Origin: WHSW01 sp963821025
Lineage (GTDB): Bacteria; Actinomycetota; Thermoleophilia; Solirubrobacterales; 70-9
NCBI GenBank assembly: GCA_963821025.1
Contig: CAWGCG010000003.1
Span: 1,116,001 to 1,180,000 of the forward strand
Direction of reading: 5' to 3'
DNA length: 64,000 bases
Below are positions 1 to 8,283 of this stretch, piece after piece (position 1 is the first letter of the stretch; every line of letters starts with the position of its first letter). The notes under the pieces are model-generated. The model was not told the origin of the DNA, did no database searches, and worked only from the letters and a program-made list of their open reading frames with translations. Made by a program: the position numbers and the translations under genes.

Positions 1-70
1 ATTCTATTGATCGCGCCGCCCGGGCAAACCGCAGAACCCGGCGCTAGCGCCAACCCGCACTAGGGCGGTC

Positions 71-1564
71 TCAGGGCAGTACCGGATGCGGCAGATCGTC
101 GAGCTCGCCCGCCGACGCGGCAAGCACCGTCCGCGCCACCCCGGGCCAGCTCCACAGGCGCTCGACCGTCTCGCGCAGGTCCTCGCCGGCGGAGTCGCGC
201 TCGTCCTCGGGCATCGCCAGCCAGTCGTCGAGGTGCGCGGCGATCGTGGTCGCGGCGCTCCGGTCGAGCTCGAACGAGAGCAGCGCGGCGACGTTCGCAG
301 GCAGGTACTCCGCCAGCGCGTGGCTGACCTCGGCGGCGCCCGAGTGATGGGCCGAGACCGGGAGCGCGCCGGTCGACGCGGCCTCGGCGGCGACCATCCC
401 GAAGGCCTCCGGGAAAGTGCTCGGAAAGACGAGCGCCTCGGAGGCGGCGACCGGGGTCGCCACCTCCTCGTGCTCGAGCCGCCCGGCGAAGCGGATCGAG
501 TCCGCAGCGGCCCTGGCGAGCTCGGCGTAGTCGTCGGGAGCGGCTTCGAGGAAGGCGCTGAGCATGGCCAGGCGCTCATCCTCGCCCTCCTCGAGCCCCC
601 GCCCGTGGGCGGCGAGCTCGCGCAGCGGCCCGAGGTCGCCGGCGGCGAACCCGTCGACGACGGCGCGCAGCGCCGGCTCACCGGCGCCGAAGCCGATCAG
701 CAGCAGCCGCCCCCGGGGGTGGCCGGCCCGGACCAGCGGCCACGCCGCGAGCAGGAGATCGATGCCCTTGGAGACGATCAGCTTGCCGACGTAGACCACC
801 CGGGCGCCGTCCCCGGCGGCGAACCACTCGACCGCATCGGCCGCGGCCGCCGGATCGCGGTCCCAGCTGCTGCCGGTGTTGTGCTCGCGCAGCGAGCGCA
901 GCCGGGTGGCGAGCTCGAGCAGGCGCTCTGACCGCGCCGGCGGCTCGAGGGGCGCGAAGAGGTCGGTGTCGACTCCCGGCGGCCCGAGGCGAACCTTGGC
1001 GTCGGTCTCGGGATCGTCGACCACCTGGCGAAGCTGAGCGGCGATGTGCCCGGAGCCGACGACGATCCCGTTCGCCGAGGCGACAGCCTCTTCGGCGAAG
1101 GGGCGGAAGCGGTCGAGATCGGGGATCACCGTGTAGGAGAGGTCGGAGCCGTGCACCTTGAGCGCGTAGCGCAGGCCGGCTCGGGCGAGGATCACCGGGC
1201 TCATCACCACGTGATTGGCGAGCGCCGCGTCGACCCCGCCGAGCGAGTCGACGAGCTCGCGAACCGCGGTCACGTTGTCGGCGATGTAGGTCTCGAGCTC
1301 GGCGTCGCTGAGCTCGGCGAAGGTCTTCACCTCGAAGCCCTCGTAGGTGTCGTGGATGAAGACCGGGAGCAGCCCGCCGATGTCGGGGTTGTGGATCGTC
1401 ACCGAGCCGGCGGCGCCGGGCGGGGCGAGCTCGGGCACCGAGCGATCCTGGCAGACCAGATGGACCTCGTGGCCGAGGCCGGCAAGCGTGGTCGCCAGGC
1501 TGGCGTTATAGACGTTGGAGCCCGTCCCACGGAGCAGGTAGCCGTGGAAGATCAGAACCTTCAC
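71..1564 (-). CDS. GT4-family glycosyltransferase
   Basis: Probable retaining glycosyltransferase of family 4 (GT-B fold) that moves a sugar from a nucleotide-sugar donor, about 497 aa. The N-terminus (KVLIFHGYLLRGTGSNVY) has the Gly-rich acceptor-domain loop. The C-terminal half contains VVYVGKLIVSKGID, typical of the GT4 donor domain, and the E-x7-E element in FPEAFGMVAAEA. I chose the GTG at 1564 because homology-like sequence begins there. An upstream ATG at 1609 would add 15 residues without GT4 character and would overlap the start of the divergent gene at 1608. It stands alone on the minus strand, so its acceptor cannot be inferred. The family call is firm; the substrate is unknown. 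Confidence 0.85.
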   Translation of the reverse strand: MKVLIFHGYLLRGTGSNVYNASLATTLAGLGHEVHLVCQDRSVPELAPPGAAGSVTIHNPDIGGLLPVFIHDTYEGFEVKTFAELSDAELETYIADNVTAVRELVDSLGGVDAALANHVVMSPVILARAGLRYALKVHGSDLSYTVIPDLDRFRPFAEEAVASANGIVVGSGHIAAQLRQVVDDPETDAKVRLGPPGVDTDLFAPLEPPARSERLLELATRLRSLREHNTGSSWDRDPAAAADAVEWFAAGDGARVVYVGKLIVSKGIDLLLAAWPLVRAGHPRGRLLLIGFGAGEPALRAVVDGFAAGDLGPLRELAAHGRGLEEGEDERLAMLSAFLEAAPDDYAELARAAADSIRFAGRLEHEEVATPVAASEALVFPSTFPEAFGMVAAEAASTGALPVSAHHSGAAEVSHALAEYLPANVAALLSFELDRSAATTIAAHLDDWLAMPEDERDSAGEDLRETVERLWSWPGVARTVLAASAGELDDLPHPVLP

Positions 1565-1607
1565 GCCGGGCAGCCTATGCGGCGCGCGCAGCGGATATCG
1601 TTGCGCC

Positions 1608-1883
1608 ATGCAGAACCCCGAGCAGCGATACCGGCTTCGCGCCCGCGCCTCGGGCCGCGAGGCGCTCGCGGTGGCGACCCCCGATGGCGTCTACGTCGAC
1701 CGCGAGACAGGAGAGGAAATGGAGCCGGTGACGCGGACGCTTCCCCTGGCGCCCTCGGAGTCGGCGCTCCTGCGCACCCCCGAGAACCTGCGCGAGTGCC
1801 GGCGCTGCGACCAGCTGATCGGCCTCGACGTCAGCGACTGCCCCTATTGCGGGCTTCGCCAGCCCGCCTTCGACGGTAGCTAG
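1608..1883 (+). CDS. Small zinc-ribbon protein
   Basis: A 91-aa protein of unknown function. Its C-terminal third carries two cysteine pairs, CRRC and CPYC, separated by 11 residues, as expected for a zinc ribbon that binds one Zn2+. The N-terminal part is short and basic, with no signal peptide or membrane segment, so it should be cytoplasmic. Its ATG overlaps in palindromic fashion (CATG) with an alternative upstream ATG of the divergent glycosyltransferase. The two genes therefore share a very short control region if the downstream GTG is used for the transferase. The arrangement is gene-like and the cysteine motif is clear. No specific function can be assigned. Confidence 0.65.
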   Translation: MQNPEQRYRLRARASGREALAVATPDGVYVDRETGEEMEPVTRTLPLAPSESALLRTPENLRECRRCDQLIGLDVSDCPYCGLRQPAFDGS

Positions 1884-2179
1884 CGTCGCGGGCGGCGCGC
1901 CGACCCGGCCAGCCGCGAGAGGCCGCAAACCGGCCATACCGGCCGGTTATCTGCCGCTCGCTCGGACAGCCCGCGCCGGGCCGCCCGCGCCCGTACCTCA
2001 GGCGGCGAATCCCGCAACGGTGACGCGGCGGGTCACCGCTGACGCGCTGGCGCCACCACGCCGGGGCGAGTTCCTGCCGCTATCCGACAGAAAGTCGCCC
2101 CGCAGTGTTGGCGCGCCGGTTCTGGACGCCGGACTGGTCGCAGCGGTGCGCCGGCCTCGGCGGCGCACCGAAGCCGATG
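1884..2179. other. Gap of about 296 bp rich in inverted repeats
   Basis: No credible gene is present; plus-frame ORFs here are shadows of GC-rich sequence. The gap holds three hairpins. A perfect 8-bp inverted repeat AACCGGCC/GGCCGGTT with a 5-nt loop lies at 1928-1948. A perfect 6-bp GGTGAC/GTCACC with a 7-nt loop lies at 2019-2037. A 39-nt palindromic element lies at 2063-2101 and has a second copy near 51.6 kb. The genes on either side are convergent, so the hairpins may act in transcript ends, although none has a T-run. Confidence 0.6.
2063..2101. repeat. 39-nt palindromic element, copy 1
   Basis: The element is bounded by the perfect 7-bp inverted repeat GGGGCGA/TCGCCCC. It matches copy 2 at 51611-51649 in length and in 25 of 39 positions, including the first ten and last eight bases. 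Weaker pairing extends outward on both sides here (GGCGC around 2050 against GGCGC around 2111), giving a longer imperfect hairpin. It lies between convergent genes, outside any coding sequence. Confidence 0.5.
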
Positions 2180-2908
2180 CTAGGCGAGGAAGGCCCAGTA
2201 GAGAAGGCGGGCGCCCTCGTAGCGGCAGGCGTAGTGGCGCTTGCCGCCGACCTTCTGCTGGGGGCGGCTGCGCTGTAGGAGGTCCTCCTCGCTCAGGCAC
2301 TCGCCCTGCTCCCGGCTGGCGAGCCAGGCGTCGGATGCGCTGGCGCCCGCGTCGGCGAGGTTCGAGAGCCAGCTGGGCGTGGTCAGCGCGACGATCTGGC
2401 CCTTGCGGACGCGCAGGGGGTCGCTGAGCGTGTACACGGGGCGGTTGCCGAGCACCGAGTCGAGCCCGACGACCGGGCTCTGCTTGACCAGCTTGTAGAC
2501 CCCGTCGCCCTTCGGTTTCAGGATCGAGAGACGCGCGCTCGGCGGGCCGCTGTTGGAGAGCTCGGTGGCGAAGAAGTCGCGCTCTTTGCGGTTGGGCTTC
2601 GAGACGGCGACGCTCCAGGCGACGATCGTGCCCGGCTTGCGGATCCTGAACGGGTTTCTTCGCCCGTCGGCGCTGGTCTGGAAGCCGGTCACCCTGCCCA
2701 TCGCCTGGCAGGCGCGATCGGCGGGCACGTTGTCGCCCTTGGGGGTCGGGCAGTTGGGCTTCGGGGTGCTCGGGGTCTGACCGATCACCGTCGCCGCGAC
2801 GGCCCCGGCACCGCTCGGCTGACCGAGTGCGATCGCCGCGACCAGGCAGGCGCAGAGCGTCGCCGAAGCGGTCAGGATCAAAAGCGGGCGGTTGCCGATT
2901 GCTTGCAT
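2180..2908 (-). CDS. Exported protein of unknown function
   Basis: A 242-aa protein. From the ATG at 2908 it begins with a signal peptide (RPLLILTASATLCACLVAAIAL) followed by a Pro/Thr-rich linker. I see no catalytic motif. The mature part has a basic, possibly beta-rich stretch and a Cys-containing C-terminus. An upstream start at 3013 is open but would place 35 Cys- and Arg-rich residues ahead of the signal sequence, so I rejected it. The gene is divergent from the ABC transporter operon, with 95 bp between their starts for promoters. It is probably secreted or periplasm-facing. The function is unknown; similar exported proteins occur in Thermoleophilia (from memory, not checked). Confidence 0.65.
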   Translation of the reverse strand: MQAIGNRPLLILTASATLCACLVAAIALGQPSGAGAVAATVIGQTPSTPKPNCPTPKGDNVPADRACQAMGRVTGFQTSADGRRNPFRIRKPGTIVAWSVAVSKPNRKERDFFATELSNSGPPSARLSILKPKGDGVYKLVKQSPVVGLDSVLGNRPVYTLSDPLRVRKGQIVALTTPSWLSNLADAGASASDAWLASREQGECLSEEDLLQRSRPQQKVGGKRHYACRYEGARLLYWAFLA

Positions 2909-3003
2909 CGGAAAAGCTGGAACACCTGCTCGCGGGCAGGGTTTCGGTGAGAACACCAACCGACAGCTTAGGCAGGCGTCGAGCCGCCGGTAGATTCCTC
3001 GCC

Positions 3004-3972
3004 GTGCCTGCAATAGAGGTCACAGGCCTCGAACGCGAGTTCAAGGACGGAATCGTGGCCGTCGACGGCGTCGATCTCGAGGTCGCCGAGGGCGAGATCT
3101 ACGGCTTTCTCGGGCCCAACGGCGCCGGCAAGACGACCACCGTGCGGATGCTGACCACGCTCCTGCGCCCAACCGGCGGCAGCGCCCGGGTGGCGGGCCA
3201 CGACATCGTCGCCGAGGCCGGCGAGGTGCGGCGCTCGATCGGGGTCGCGCTGCAGGAGGCGGCGCTCGACCCCTTGATGACCGGCCGCGAGCTGATCCGG
3301 CTGCAGGCGACGCTTCACGGGCTCCCCGCCGCCGCGGGCAAGCGCCGCGGTGACGCGCTGCTCGGGCGGGTCGGCCTGAGCCAGGCCGCCAACCGGAGGG
3401 TCGGCACCTACTCGGGCGGGATGCGCCGCCGGCTCGACCTCGCCTCGGCGCTCGTCCACGAGCCCCGGGTGCTGTTCTTGGACGAGCCGACGACGGGGCT
3501 CGATCCGGTCAGCCGCAAGTCGATCTGGGAGGAGGTGTCAGCGCTCAACCGCGAGGGCACGACGGTCTTCCTCACCACCCAGTACCTGGAGGAGGCCGAC
3601 CAGCTCGCCGACCGCGTCGGGATCATCAACGCCGGGCGCATCGTCGCCCGGGGCACGCCGGCGTCGCTGAAGGCCGAGGTCGGCAAGCCCCACCTGGAGA
3701 TCGGCCTCGTCGACGGCCAGGCGGCCGAGGCCGACCAGGTGCTGAGGCGCTTCGGCCAACGGCTACCCGACAAGGACGAGAAGGTCCTGGTCGAGCTCGA
3801 CGGCGGCGCCAATGACGTCGCCAAGGTCGTCCGGGCGCTGGACGAGGCCGGGGTTGCGGTCGGGGCGCTGGAGCTGGTCGAGCCGACCCTCGACGACGTC
3901 TTCGTCGCCAAGACTGGCGAGCACCTGGAGGGCGACGACGAGGTCGCCGCCGCTGCCGAGCCGGCGAGTTGA
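3004..3972 (+). CDS. ABC-2 type transporter ATP-binding protein (DrrA-like)
   Basis: Nucleotide-binding subunit of an ABC exporter, about 322 aa. The Walker A motif GPNGAGKTT, signature YSGGMRRRLDLA, Walker B LFLDEPTTGLDP and the switch His in FLTTQYLEEAD region are visible (the family often has H where Q is here). The C-terminal TLDDVFVAKTG is characteristic of the DrrA/daunorubicin-resistance group. The GTG at 3004 is chosen because the ABC fold starts immediately after it; the longer open frame upstream crosses the divergent promoter region. Its stop overlaps the TTG start of the first permease (TTGA), so the genes are probably translationally coupled. The substrate is unknown: a drug, lipid or polysaccharide are all possible. 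Confidence 0.9.
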   Translation: MPAIEVTGLEREFKDGIVAVDGVDLEVAEGEIYGFLGPNGAGKTTTVRMLTTLLRPTGGSARVAGHDIVAEAGEVRRSIGVALQEAALDPLMTGRELIRLQATLHGLPAAAGKRRGDALLGRVGLSQAANRRVGTYSGGMRRRLDLASALVHEPRVLFLDEPTTGLDPVSRKSIWEEVSALNREGTTVFLTTQYLEEADQLADRVGIINAGRIVARGTPASLKAEVGKPHLEIGLVDGQAAEADQVLRRFGQRLPDKDEKVLVELDGGANDVAKVVRALDEAGVAVGALELVEPTLDDVFVAKTGEHLEGDDEVAAAAEPAS

Positions 3973-4754
3973 GCCGCCTGGCGGCCAACCTGAGGGTGAT
4001 CGCGGCACTCGGTGCGCGCTCGGTCAAGCAGACGTTTCGCCGCCCTCAGCTGGCCGCGCCGATCCTCGTTTTCCCAACCCTGCTGCTCGCCGTGCAGACC
4101 GGAGGCGCAGGGGCCGCGGTCGATCTCCCCGGGTTCCCGGCGGTCGACAGCTTCCTCAGCTTCATGCTCGCCGGCGCGATGGTGCAGTCGTGCCTGCTCG
4201 CCGGCAACACCGGGGGGATCGCGCTCGCGGTCGACATCGAGATGGGATTCACAGATCGCCTCCTGAGCGCGCCGATCTCGCGCTATGCGATCGTCCTCGG
4301 GCGACTCGCCGGGACTGCGGCGCTCGGCGTCGTCACCTCGCTCTGGTTCATCGCGATCGGCTTGGTCTTCGGTGCCGAGTTCGAGCAGGGCCTGCCCGGG
4401 ATCCTGGCGATGATCGTCTTGGTCGCGCTCTCGGCGGTCGCCTTCGGCGGCTTGAGCTCGGCGATCGCCCTCTACACCGGCCAGGCCTCGGTCGTCCAGG
4501 GCCTGTTCCCGCTGATCTTCGTGATCCTCTTCCTCTCCAGCGCCTTCTTCCCCGCCAACCTGCTCCTGCAGCCGGCCCAGTCGATCGCCGACTACAACCC
4601 GCTCTCGTTCATCGTCGAGGGAATCCGCGAGCCGGTGATCTCGTCGTTCAGCGCCGAGGCGATGGGGAAGGCCTTCGCCGCGATCGCCCTGGTCGGGGCG
4701 ATCTCGACCGGCTTGAGCGCGATCGCGCTGCGCCGCAGGCTGCGGGTCGGCTAG
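3969..4754 (+). CDS. ABC-2 type transporter permease, first subunit
   Basis: An integral membrane protein of 261 aa with about six predicted transmembrane helices, such as those in FGGLSSAIALYTG and LFPLIFVILFLSSAFFP. The latter includes the conserved ABC-2 segment before NPLSFIVEGIR. It starts at a TTG that overlaps the ATPase stop codon by 4 nt and ends 2 nt before the second permease. With the ATPase it should form an exporter in the cytoplasmic membrane, and having two different permeases suggests a heterodimeric membrane domain. The cargo cannot be read from the sequence. The glycoside hydrolase that follows hints weakly at a glycan or glycoside (inference). Confidence 0.88.
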   Translation: MSRLAANLRVIAALGARSVKQTFRRPQLAAPILVFPTLLLAVQTGGAGAAVDLPGFPAVDSFLSFMLAGAMVQSCLLAGNTGGIALAVDIEMGFTDRLLSAPISRYAIVLGRLAGTAALGVVTSLWFIAIGLVFGAEFEQGLPGILAMIVLVALSAVAFGGLSSAIALYTGQASVVQGLFPLIFVILFLSSAFFPANLLLQPAQSIADYNPLSFIVEGIREPVISSFSAEAMGKAFAAIALVGAISTGLSAIALRRRLRVG

Positions 4755-4756
4755 CG

Positions 4757-5539
4757 ATGAGCGCGATTGGCTTCGCCGCAGACTTCGCCACGGTCCGCGC
4801 TCTGATCAGACGCTCGTCGAACGAGATCCTGCGGGTGCCCGGGGCGGCGATCCCGGGGGTGCTGGCGCCGACGATCTTCTTCCTCGGGCTGACCGCGGTG
4901 TTCGGAAGCCTCACCCTGCTGCCCGGATTCGACACCGAGCGTTACCAGAGCTTCATCCTCCCGATCAGCCTGTTGCAGGGGGCCGGGTTCACCGGCGCAG
5001 CCACCGGGGTCAACCTCGCCCGCGACATCGAGCAGGGCTGGTTCGACCGCTTGCTGGCCTCGCCCGCTCCGCGCCCGGCGCTGCTCGCCGGAATGGTGAT
5101 CTCGGCGAGCCTGCGCTCGCTGATCCCCGCGTCCGTGCTGCTCATCGTCGGCTTCTCGGTCGGCGTGGAGTGGCCCGGCCTCGGCGGGCTGGCGCTGGCG
5201 TTGCTGTGCGTGATGGGCACCGGAACGATCGCCGCCTGCTGGGGGGTGACCCTGGCCTTGCGCTACCGCACCCAGAGCGCGGCGCCGTTGATGCAGGCCG
5301 GGATGTTCATTTTGGTGCTGACAACGACCGCCTATGCGCCGCTCGAGCTGCTCCAGGGCTGGCTCGCCGAGATCGCGCGGATCAACCCGCTGACCCAGGT
5401 GGTCGAGGCGGCGCGCCAGGGGTTCATCGGGGATCCGGTGACCTGGGCGGGCACCTGGCCGGGGCTGGTCGCGCTCGGTGGGCTGCTAGCGGTGCTGAGC
5501 GCGTTCGCGCTTCGAGGCATGGCCCGGACCTCGTATTGA
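4757..5539 (+). CDS. ABC-2 type transporter permease, second subunit
   Basis: About 260 aa with roughly six membrane helices and the family hallmark INPLTQVVEAARQGF near the C-terminus. It is paralogous in layout to the preceding permease: both have a cytoplasmic N-terminal helix, then a Pro-rich first membrane segment (GVLAPTIFFLGLT). The ATG at 4757 follows the previous stop by 2 nt. An alternative longer frame begins far upstream inside other genes and is not credible. The stop TGA overlaps the TTG start of the glycosidase, the same TTGA junction seen at 3969. It probably pairs with the first permease in one exporter. Confidence 0.88.
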   Translation: MSAIGFAADFATVRALIRRSSNEILRVPGAAIPGVLAPTIFFLGLTAVFGSLTLLPGFDTERYQSFILPISLLQGAGFTGAATGVNLARDIEQGWFDRLLASPAPRPALLAGMVISASLRSLIPASVLLIVGFSVGVEWPGLGGLALALLCVMGTGTIAACWGVTLALRYRTQSAAPLMQAGMFILVLTTTAYAPLELLQGWLAEIARINPLTQVVEAARQGFIGDPVTWAGTWPGLVALGGLLAVLSAFALRGMARTSY

Positions 5540-6708
5540 CCGAGCTCGCCGAACTCTGCCGCAACGTGCTCGCCGCCAGCCATGCCGAGGGCGAGCGGCG
5601 CGGAGTCCGCTACTCATACACCCGCCCGAGCCCATCCCGCTACCCCTGGCAGTGGTACTGGGACTCGTGCTTTGCGGCGATCGTCTGGAGGCGGTTCGAT
5701 CGCGGCCGATCGCGTTCGGAGCTCGAGACCCTGCTGGCCGCGATGCGGCCGGACGGCTTCATCGGTCACGTCGTCTTCTGGGACCAACCGCTGAGCTTCC
5801 AGCGGCTCGTCTACTACAACGTCAGCTCGCGCCGGGCGGAGATGACCGGGACCATCCAGCCGCCGCTGCTCGCCTGGGCCTGGCGCAACGCCGTCGGCGA
5901 CCCCGCCGCGGAGCCGCGGATCGCCCGCCACCACGAATGGCTGCGCGCCAATCGCGACCTCGACGGCGACGGGCTGCTGTGGCTGGTGCAGCCTGACGAA
6001 TCGGGTCTCGACTCGTCGCCGAAGTTCGATCCCGTCTGGGGCCGGCTGCGCCACGGCGGCTACGGGTTCCCGCTGCTGGTCGCGCGCAATCGCCGCCTCG
6101 ACTGGGATGCCCGCCGGATCCGCGACCGCGGCTGGCCGGTGCTCTGCGAGGTGATGACCAACGTGCTCTGGTGCCTGGCCCGGGTCGCCGCCGGGCAGCC
6201 CTCGATCACGCCGGCGATCGTCGACCGGCTCTGGGACGAGCGCCGCGGCCTCTTCCTCGACGAGGTCCAGCCCGGCGGCGCCCGTCCCGACGTCTCCACC
6301 TGGGCGGCGCTCTCGCCGCTGGCGCTTCCCGACCTGCCGAGCGAGATCGGCCGGCGCCTGGTCACCGAGCAGCTGCTCGACCCGAGCCGTTATTGGCACC
6401 CGTATCCGCCGAGCTCGGTCTCGGCGGCCGAGCCGAGCTTCGAGCCCAACCGCGGGCCGGGCTGGAAGCTGCGCTACTGGCGCGGGCCGACCTGGGTCAA
6501 CGCCGCCTGGATGCTGTGGCTGGGGATGCGGCGGCTCGGCTACGAGGCAGAGGCCGGCGAGCTCGCAGAGCGCCTCAGCGGCCTGGTCGCGAGCCGGGGT
6601 CTGCGCGAGTACTACGACCCGTTCACCGGCGAGGGGCTCGGCGCGACCGAGTTCGCCTGGACCAGCCTGGTGCTGGAGATGGCCGAGCCGGACCTCGGAT
6701 GGATCTGA
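5536..6708 (+). CDS. Glucosidase-like glycoside hydrolase ((alpha/alpha)6 barrel, GH63/MGH-like)
   Basis: A soluble protein of about 390 aa with no signal peptide. The motifs YPWQWYWDSCF, RPDGFIGHVVFWD, TGTIQPPLLAWAW and WRGPTWVNAAWML are those of the (alpha/alpha)6-barrel hydrolases related to GH63 and mannosylglycerate hydrolase. The acidic residues in YWDSC and in the C-terminal GLGATEFAWTS probably supply acid/base catalysis (inference from family). The TTG at 5536 overlaps the upstream permease stop. A longer frame reading back into the permease gene is unsupported. It probably acts on a cytosolic glucoside or glycosylated solute. The link to the transporter is by operon position only. 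Confidence 0.75.
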   Translation: MTELAELCRNVLAASHAEGERRGVRYSYTRPSPSRYPWQWYWDSCFAAIVWRRFDRGRSRSELETLLAAMRPDGFIGHVVFWDQPLSFQRLVYYNVSSRRAEMTGTIQPPLLAWAWRNAVGDPAAEPRIARHHEWLRANRDLDGDGLLWLVQPDESGLDSSPKFDPVWGRLRHGGYGFPLLVARNRRLDWDARRIRDRGWPVLCEVMTNVLWCLARVAAGQPSITPAIVDRLWDERRGLFLDEVQPGGARPDVSTWAALSPLALPDLPSEIGRRLVTEQLLDPSRYWHPYPPSSVSAAEPSFEPNRGPGWKLRYWRGPTWVNAAWMLWLGMRRLGYEAEAGELAERLSGLVASRGLREYYDPFTGEGLGATEFAWTSLVLEMAEPDLGWI

Positions 6709-7196
6709 GCGGCGAGCTCGAAATCCGCTTCGCCGCAGCCGAGGATGAGCCGGCGCTCGGGCGGATCGACATCGAAACCCGCGATCCGGCGAACACACCG
6801 GCGCCCGATCCACCGCCCGGCCGGCGCTTCTTCGGCCGGCCCGCCGGGCCCGCCGACACGCTGGTGGCGACCGTCGCAGGCGAGCCGGTCGGCCTGATCG
6901 CGCTCAGACCCCCGACAGCGCTCGAATCGAACGCGCATGTGCTCGAGGTCTGCGAGTTCGCGGTCCTCGCCGCCCACCGGGGCCGCGGGATCGGCGCCGC
7001 GCTGTTGGAGGCCGGGGTCGACGAGGCGCGGAGCCGGGGTGCCCGGCGGCTGACGCTGCGGGTGCTCTCGACGAATCCCGGCGCCCGGCGCCTCTACGAG
7101 GCGGCCGGCTTCGAGCTCGAGGGCGTGCTCCGGGGCGAGTTCCTGCTCGAGGGCGAGTACGTCGACGACCTGCTGATGGCGCGCGACCTCGCCTGA
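6699..7196 (+). CDS. GNAT-family N-acetyltransferase
   Basis: About 165 aa. Shows the acetyl-CoA binding motif A (HRGRGIGAALLEAG, R/Q-x-x-G-x-G/A) at about residues 92-105 and the motif B region NPGARRLYEAAGFELEGVLR typical of RimI/RimJ-like GNATs. The preceding strand (VCEFAVLAAH) also fits. It should transfer acetyl from acetyl-CoA to an amine of a protein or small molecule; the acceptor is unknown. The ATG at 6699 lies 10 nt inside the glycosidase gene, so it is very likely the last gene of the ABC-transporter operon. No other start is better placed. Confidence 0.82.
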   Translation: MDLSGELEIRFAAAEDEPALGRIDIETRDPANTPAPDPPPGRRFFGRPAGPADTLVATVAGEPVGLIALRPPTALESNAHVLEVCEFAVLAAHRGRGIGAALLEAGVDEARSRGARRLTLRVLSTNPGARRLYEAAGFELEGVLRGEFLLEGEYVDDLLMARDLA

Positions 7197-7245
7197 GCCC
7201 ACCGGCTCGGAATCTCGTCCGACGGCGCGCCTAGCCTCGGTGCAG

Positions 7246-8007
7246 ATGCGAGCTCGAGTCTCGTATGCCAATGCGATGGCGACCCTCGCGGTCTTCATCG
7301 CGCTCGGGGGAGGCGCTTATGCCGCCCTACGCCTGCCCGAGGGCAGCGTCACCTCGAAGCAGATCGCCCGCAATGCGGTGCACGCGAAGCAGATCGCCAA
7401 GCGTGCCGTGCGCAAGAAAGAGGTCGCCCGCAACGCGATCCGGTCGCGCAAGATCAAGGATGCGCGGGTGAAGTCGTTCGATCTGGCGGACGCCGCGGTG
7501 ACCTCACCGAAGCTCGCCGACGACTCTGTCACCACTCGCAAGCTCGCCGATGACTCGGTGACCACTCCCAAGCTCGTCGATGAAGCGGTGACGCCCCCGA
7601 AGCTGGGCACGGTCGACTACGCGCTCGTCGAGGGGGCCGGCTCGACCTCTTCGGCGACCGCAGCCGATATCTCGCCCGCCGGCCCCGAGCTCGACCTGAC
7701 TCTGGGCGCCAACGCCTTCGCCACCGTGCTCGCGCAGTCGACGATCACCGCCGCCGGCGGCACCACCGAGGATGATTGCCGGTTCGGGGTGCTGGCCTCG
7801 GGACGGGGCTTCGAGGTCCAGCTCCCGTTCGAGGGCGCCGCGACGTTCAGTGGCCCCTCGCCCGGGACCCGGACCGAGTACGCGTTCACGCTGCCCCCGC
7901 TCCCAGGGGGTCAACTGAGCTTCCGGATGATCTATCGCCGGGCCAGCGGCGACGACCCGTGCACGTTCTCGAACCGGCGCCTCTGGGTCGAGGTCGCCGA
8001 GCCCTGA
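7246..8007 (+). CDS. Exported protein with decapeptide repeats
   Basis: A 253-aa protein. Residues 11-27 form a hydrophobic signal sequence or anchor (ATLAVFIALGGGAYA). Residues 34-121 form eight full 10-residue repeats and a partial ninth, consensus (A/S)V-x-x-x-K-L-A-x-x. The first four are basic (K/R/N) and the last four acidic (DD, DE). Residues 122-253 form a distinct C-terminal domain with two cysteines (DDCRFG and DDPCTF) that could form a disulphide. The ATG at 7246 is preferred; a GTG at 7240 would add two residues. Function unknown. The repeats may form an extended rod presenting the C-terminal domain outside the cell. Confidence 0.7.
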   Translation: MRARVSYANAMATLAVFIALGGGAYAALRLPEGSVTSKQIARNAVHAKQIAKRAVRKKEVARNAIRSRKIKDARVKSFDLADAAVTSPKLADDSVTTRKLADDSVTTPKLVDEAVTPPKLGTVDYALVEGAGSTSSATAADISPAGPELDLTLGANAFATVLAQSTITAAGGTTEDDCRFGVLASGRGFEVQLPFEGAATFSGPSPGTRTEYAFTLPPLPGGQLSFRMIYRRASGDDPCTFSNRRLWVEVAEP

Positions 8008-8032
8008 TCGCCCGCCCTCGCGGCGCATCCGG

Positions 8033-8251
8033 CTACTTGTAGCGGTAGGTGATCCGCCCGCGATCGAGGTCATAGGGCGAGAGCTCGATCTTCACCCGGT
8101 CGCCGGGGAGGATGCGGATGTAATGGCGGCGCATCTTGCCCGAGATGTGGCCGAGGACCTCGTGATCGTTGTCGAGCTTGACCTTGAACATCGTGTTGGG
8201 CAGGGCCTCCGTGACCTCGCCCTCCATCTCGATCTTCTCTTCTTTGCCCAT
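8033..8251 (-). CDS. infA: Translation initiation factor IF-1
   Basis: A 72-aa OB-fold protein with the full family signature: EGEVTEALPNTMFKV, GHISGKMRRHYIRIL, GDRVKIELSPYDL and RGRITYRYK at the end. Length matches the family. It binds the 30S A site and works with IF-2 and IF-3 in initiation. In most bacteria it lies beside rpmJ-rpsM in the large ribosomal operon. Here it is the last gene of the minus-strand run that begins with rplM-rpsI, 32 nt after a crotonase gene. Identification is certain. Confidence 0.98.
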   Translation of the reverse strand: MGKEEKIEMEGEVTEALPNTMFKVKLDNDHEVLGHISGKMRRHYIRILPGDRVKIELSPYDLDRGRITYRYK

Positions 8252-8283
8252 GCGACGGTTGAGCGTAGCGTCTCGGCGGCGAG

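Noticed and set aside
40..51. Perfect 12-bp palindrome GGCGCTAGCGCC near the window start
   Set aside because: Short GC-rich palindromes are expected by chance at this composition, and there is no second copy nearby to suggest an operator.
1928..1948. Inverted repeat AACCGGCC/GGCCGGTT as an intrinsic terminator
   Set aside because: No T-run follows on either strand; kept only as part of the gap description.
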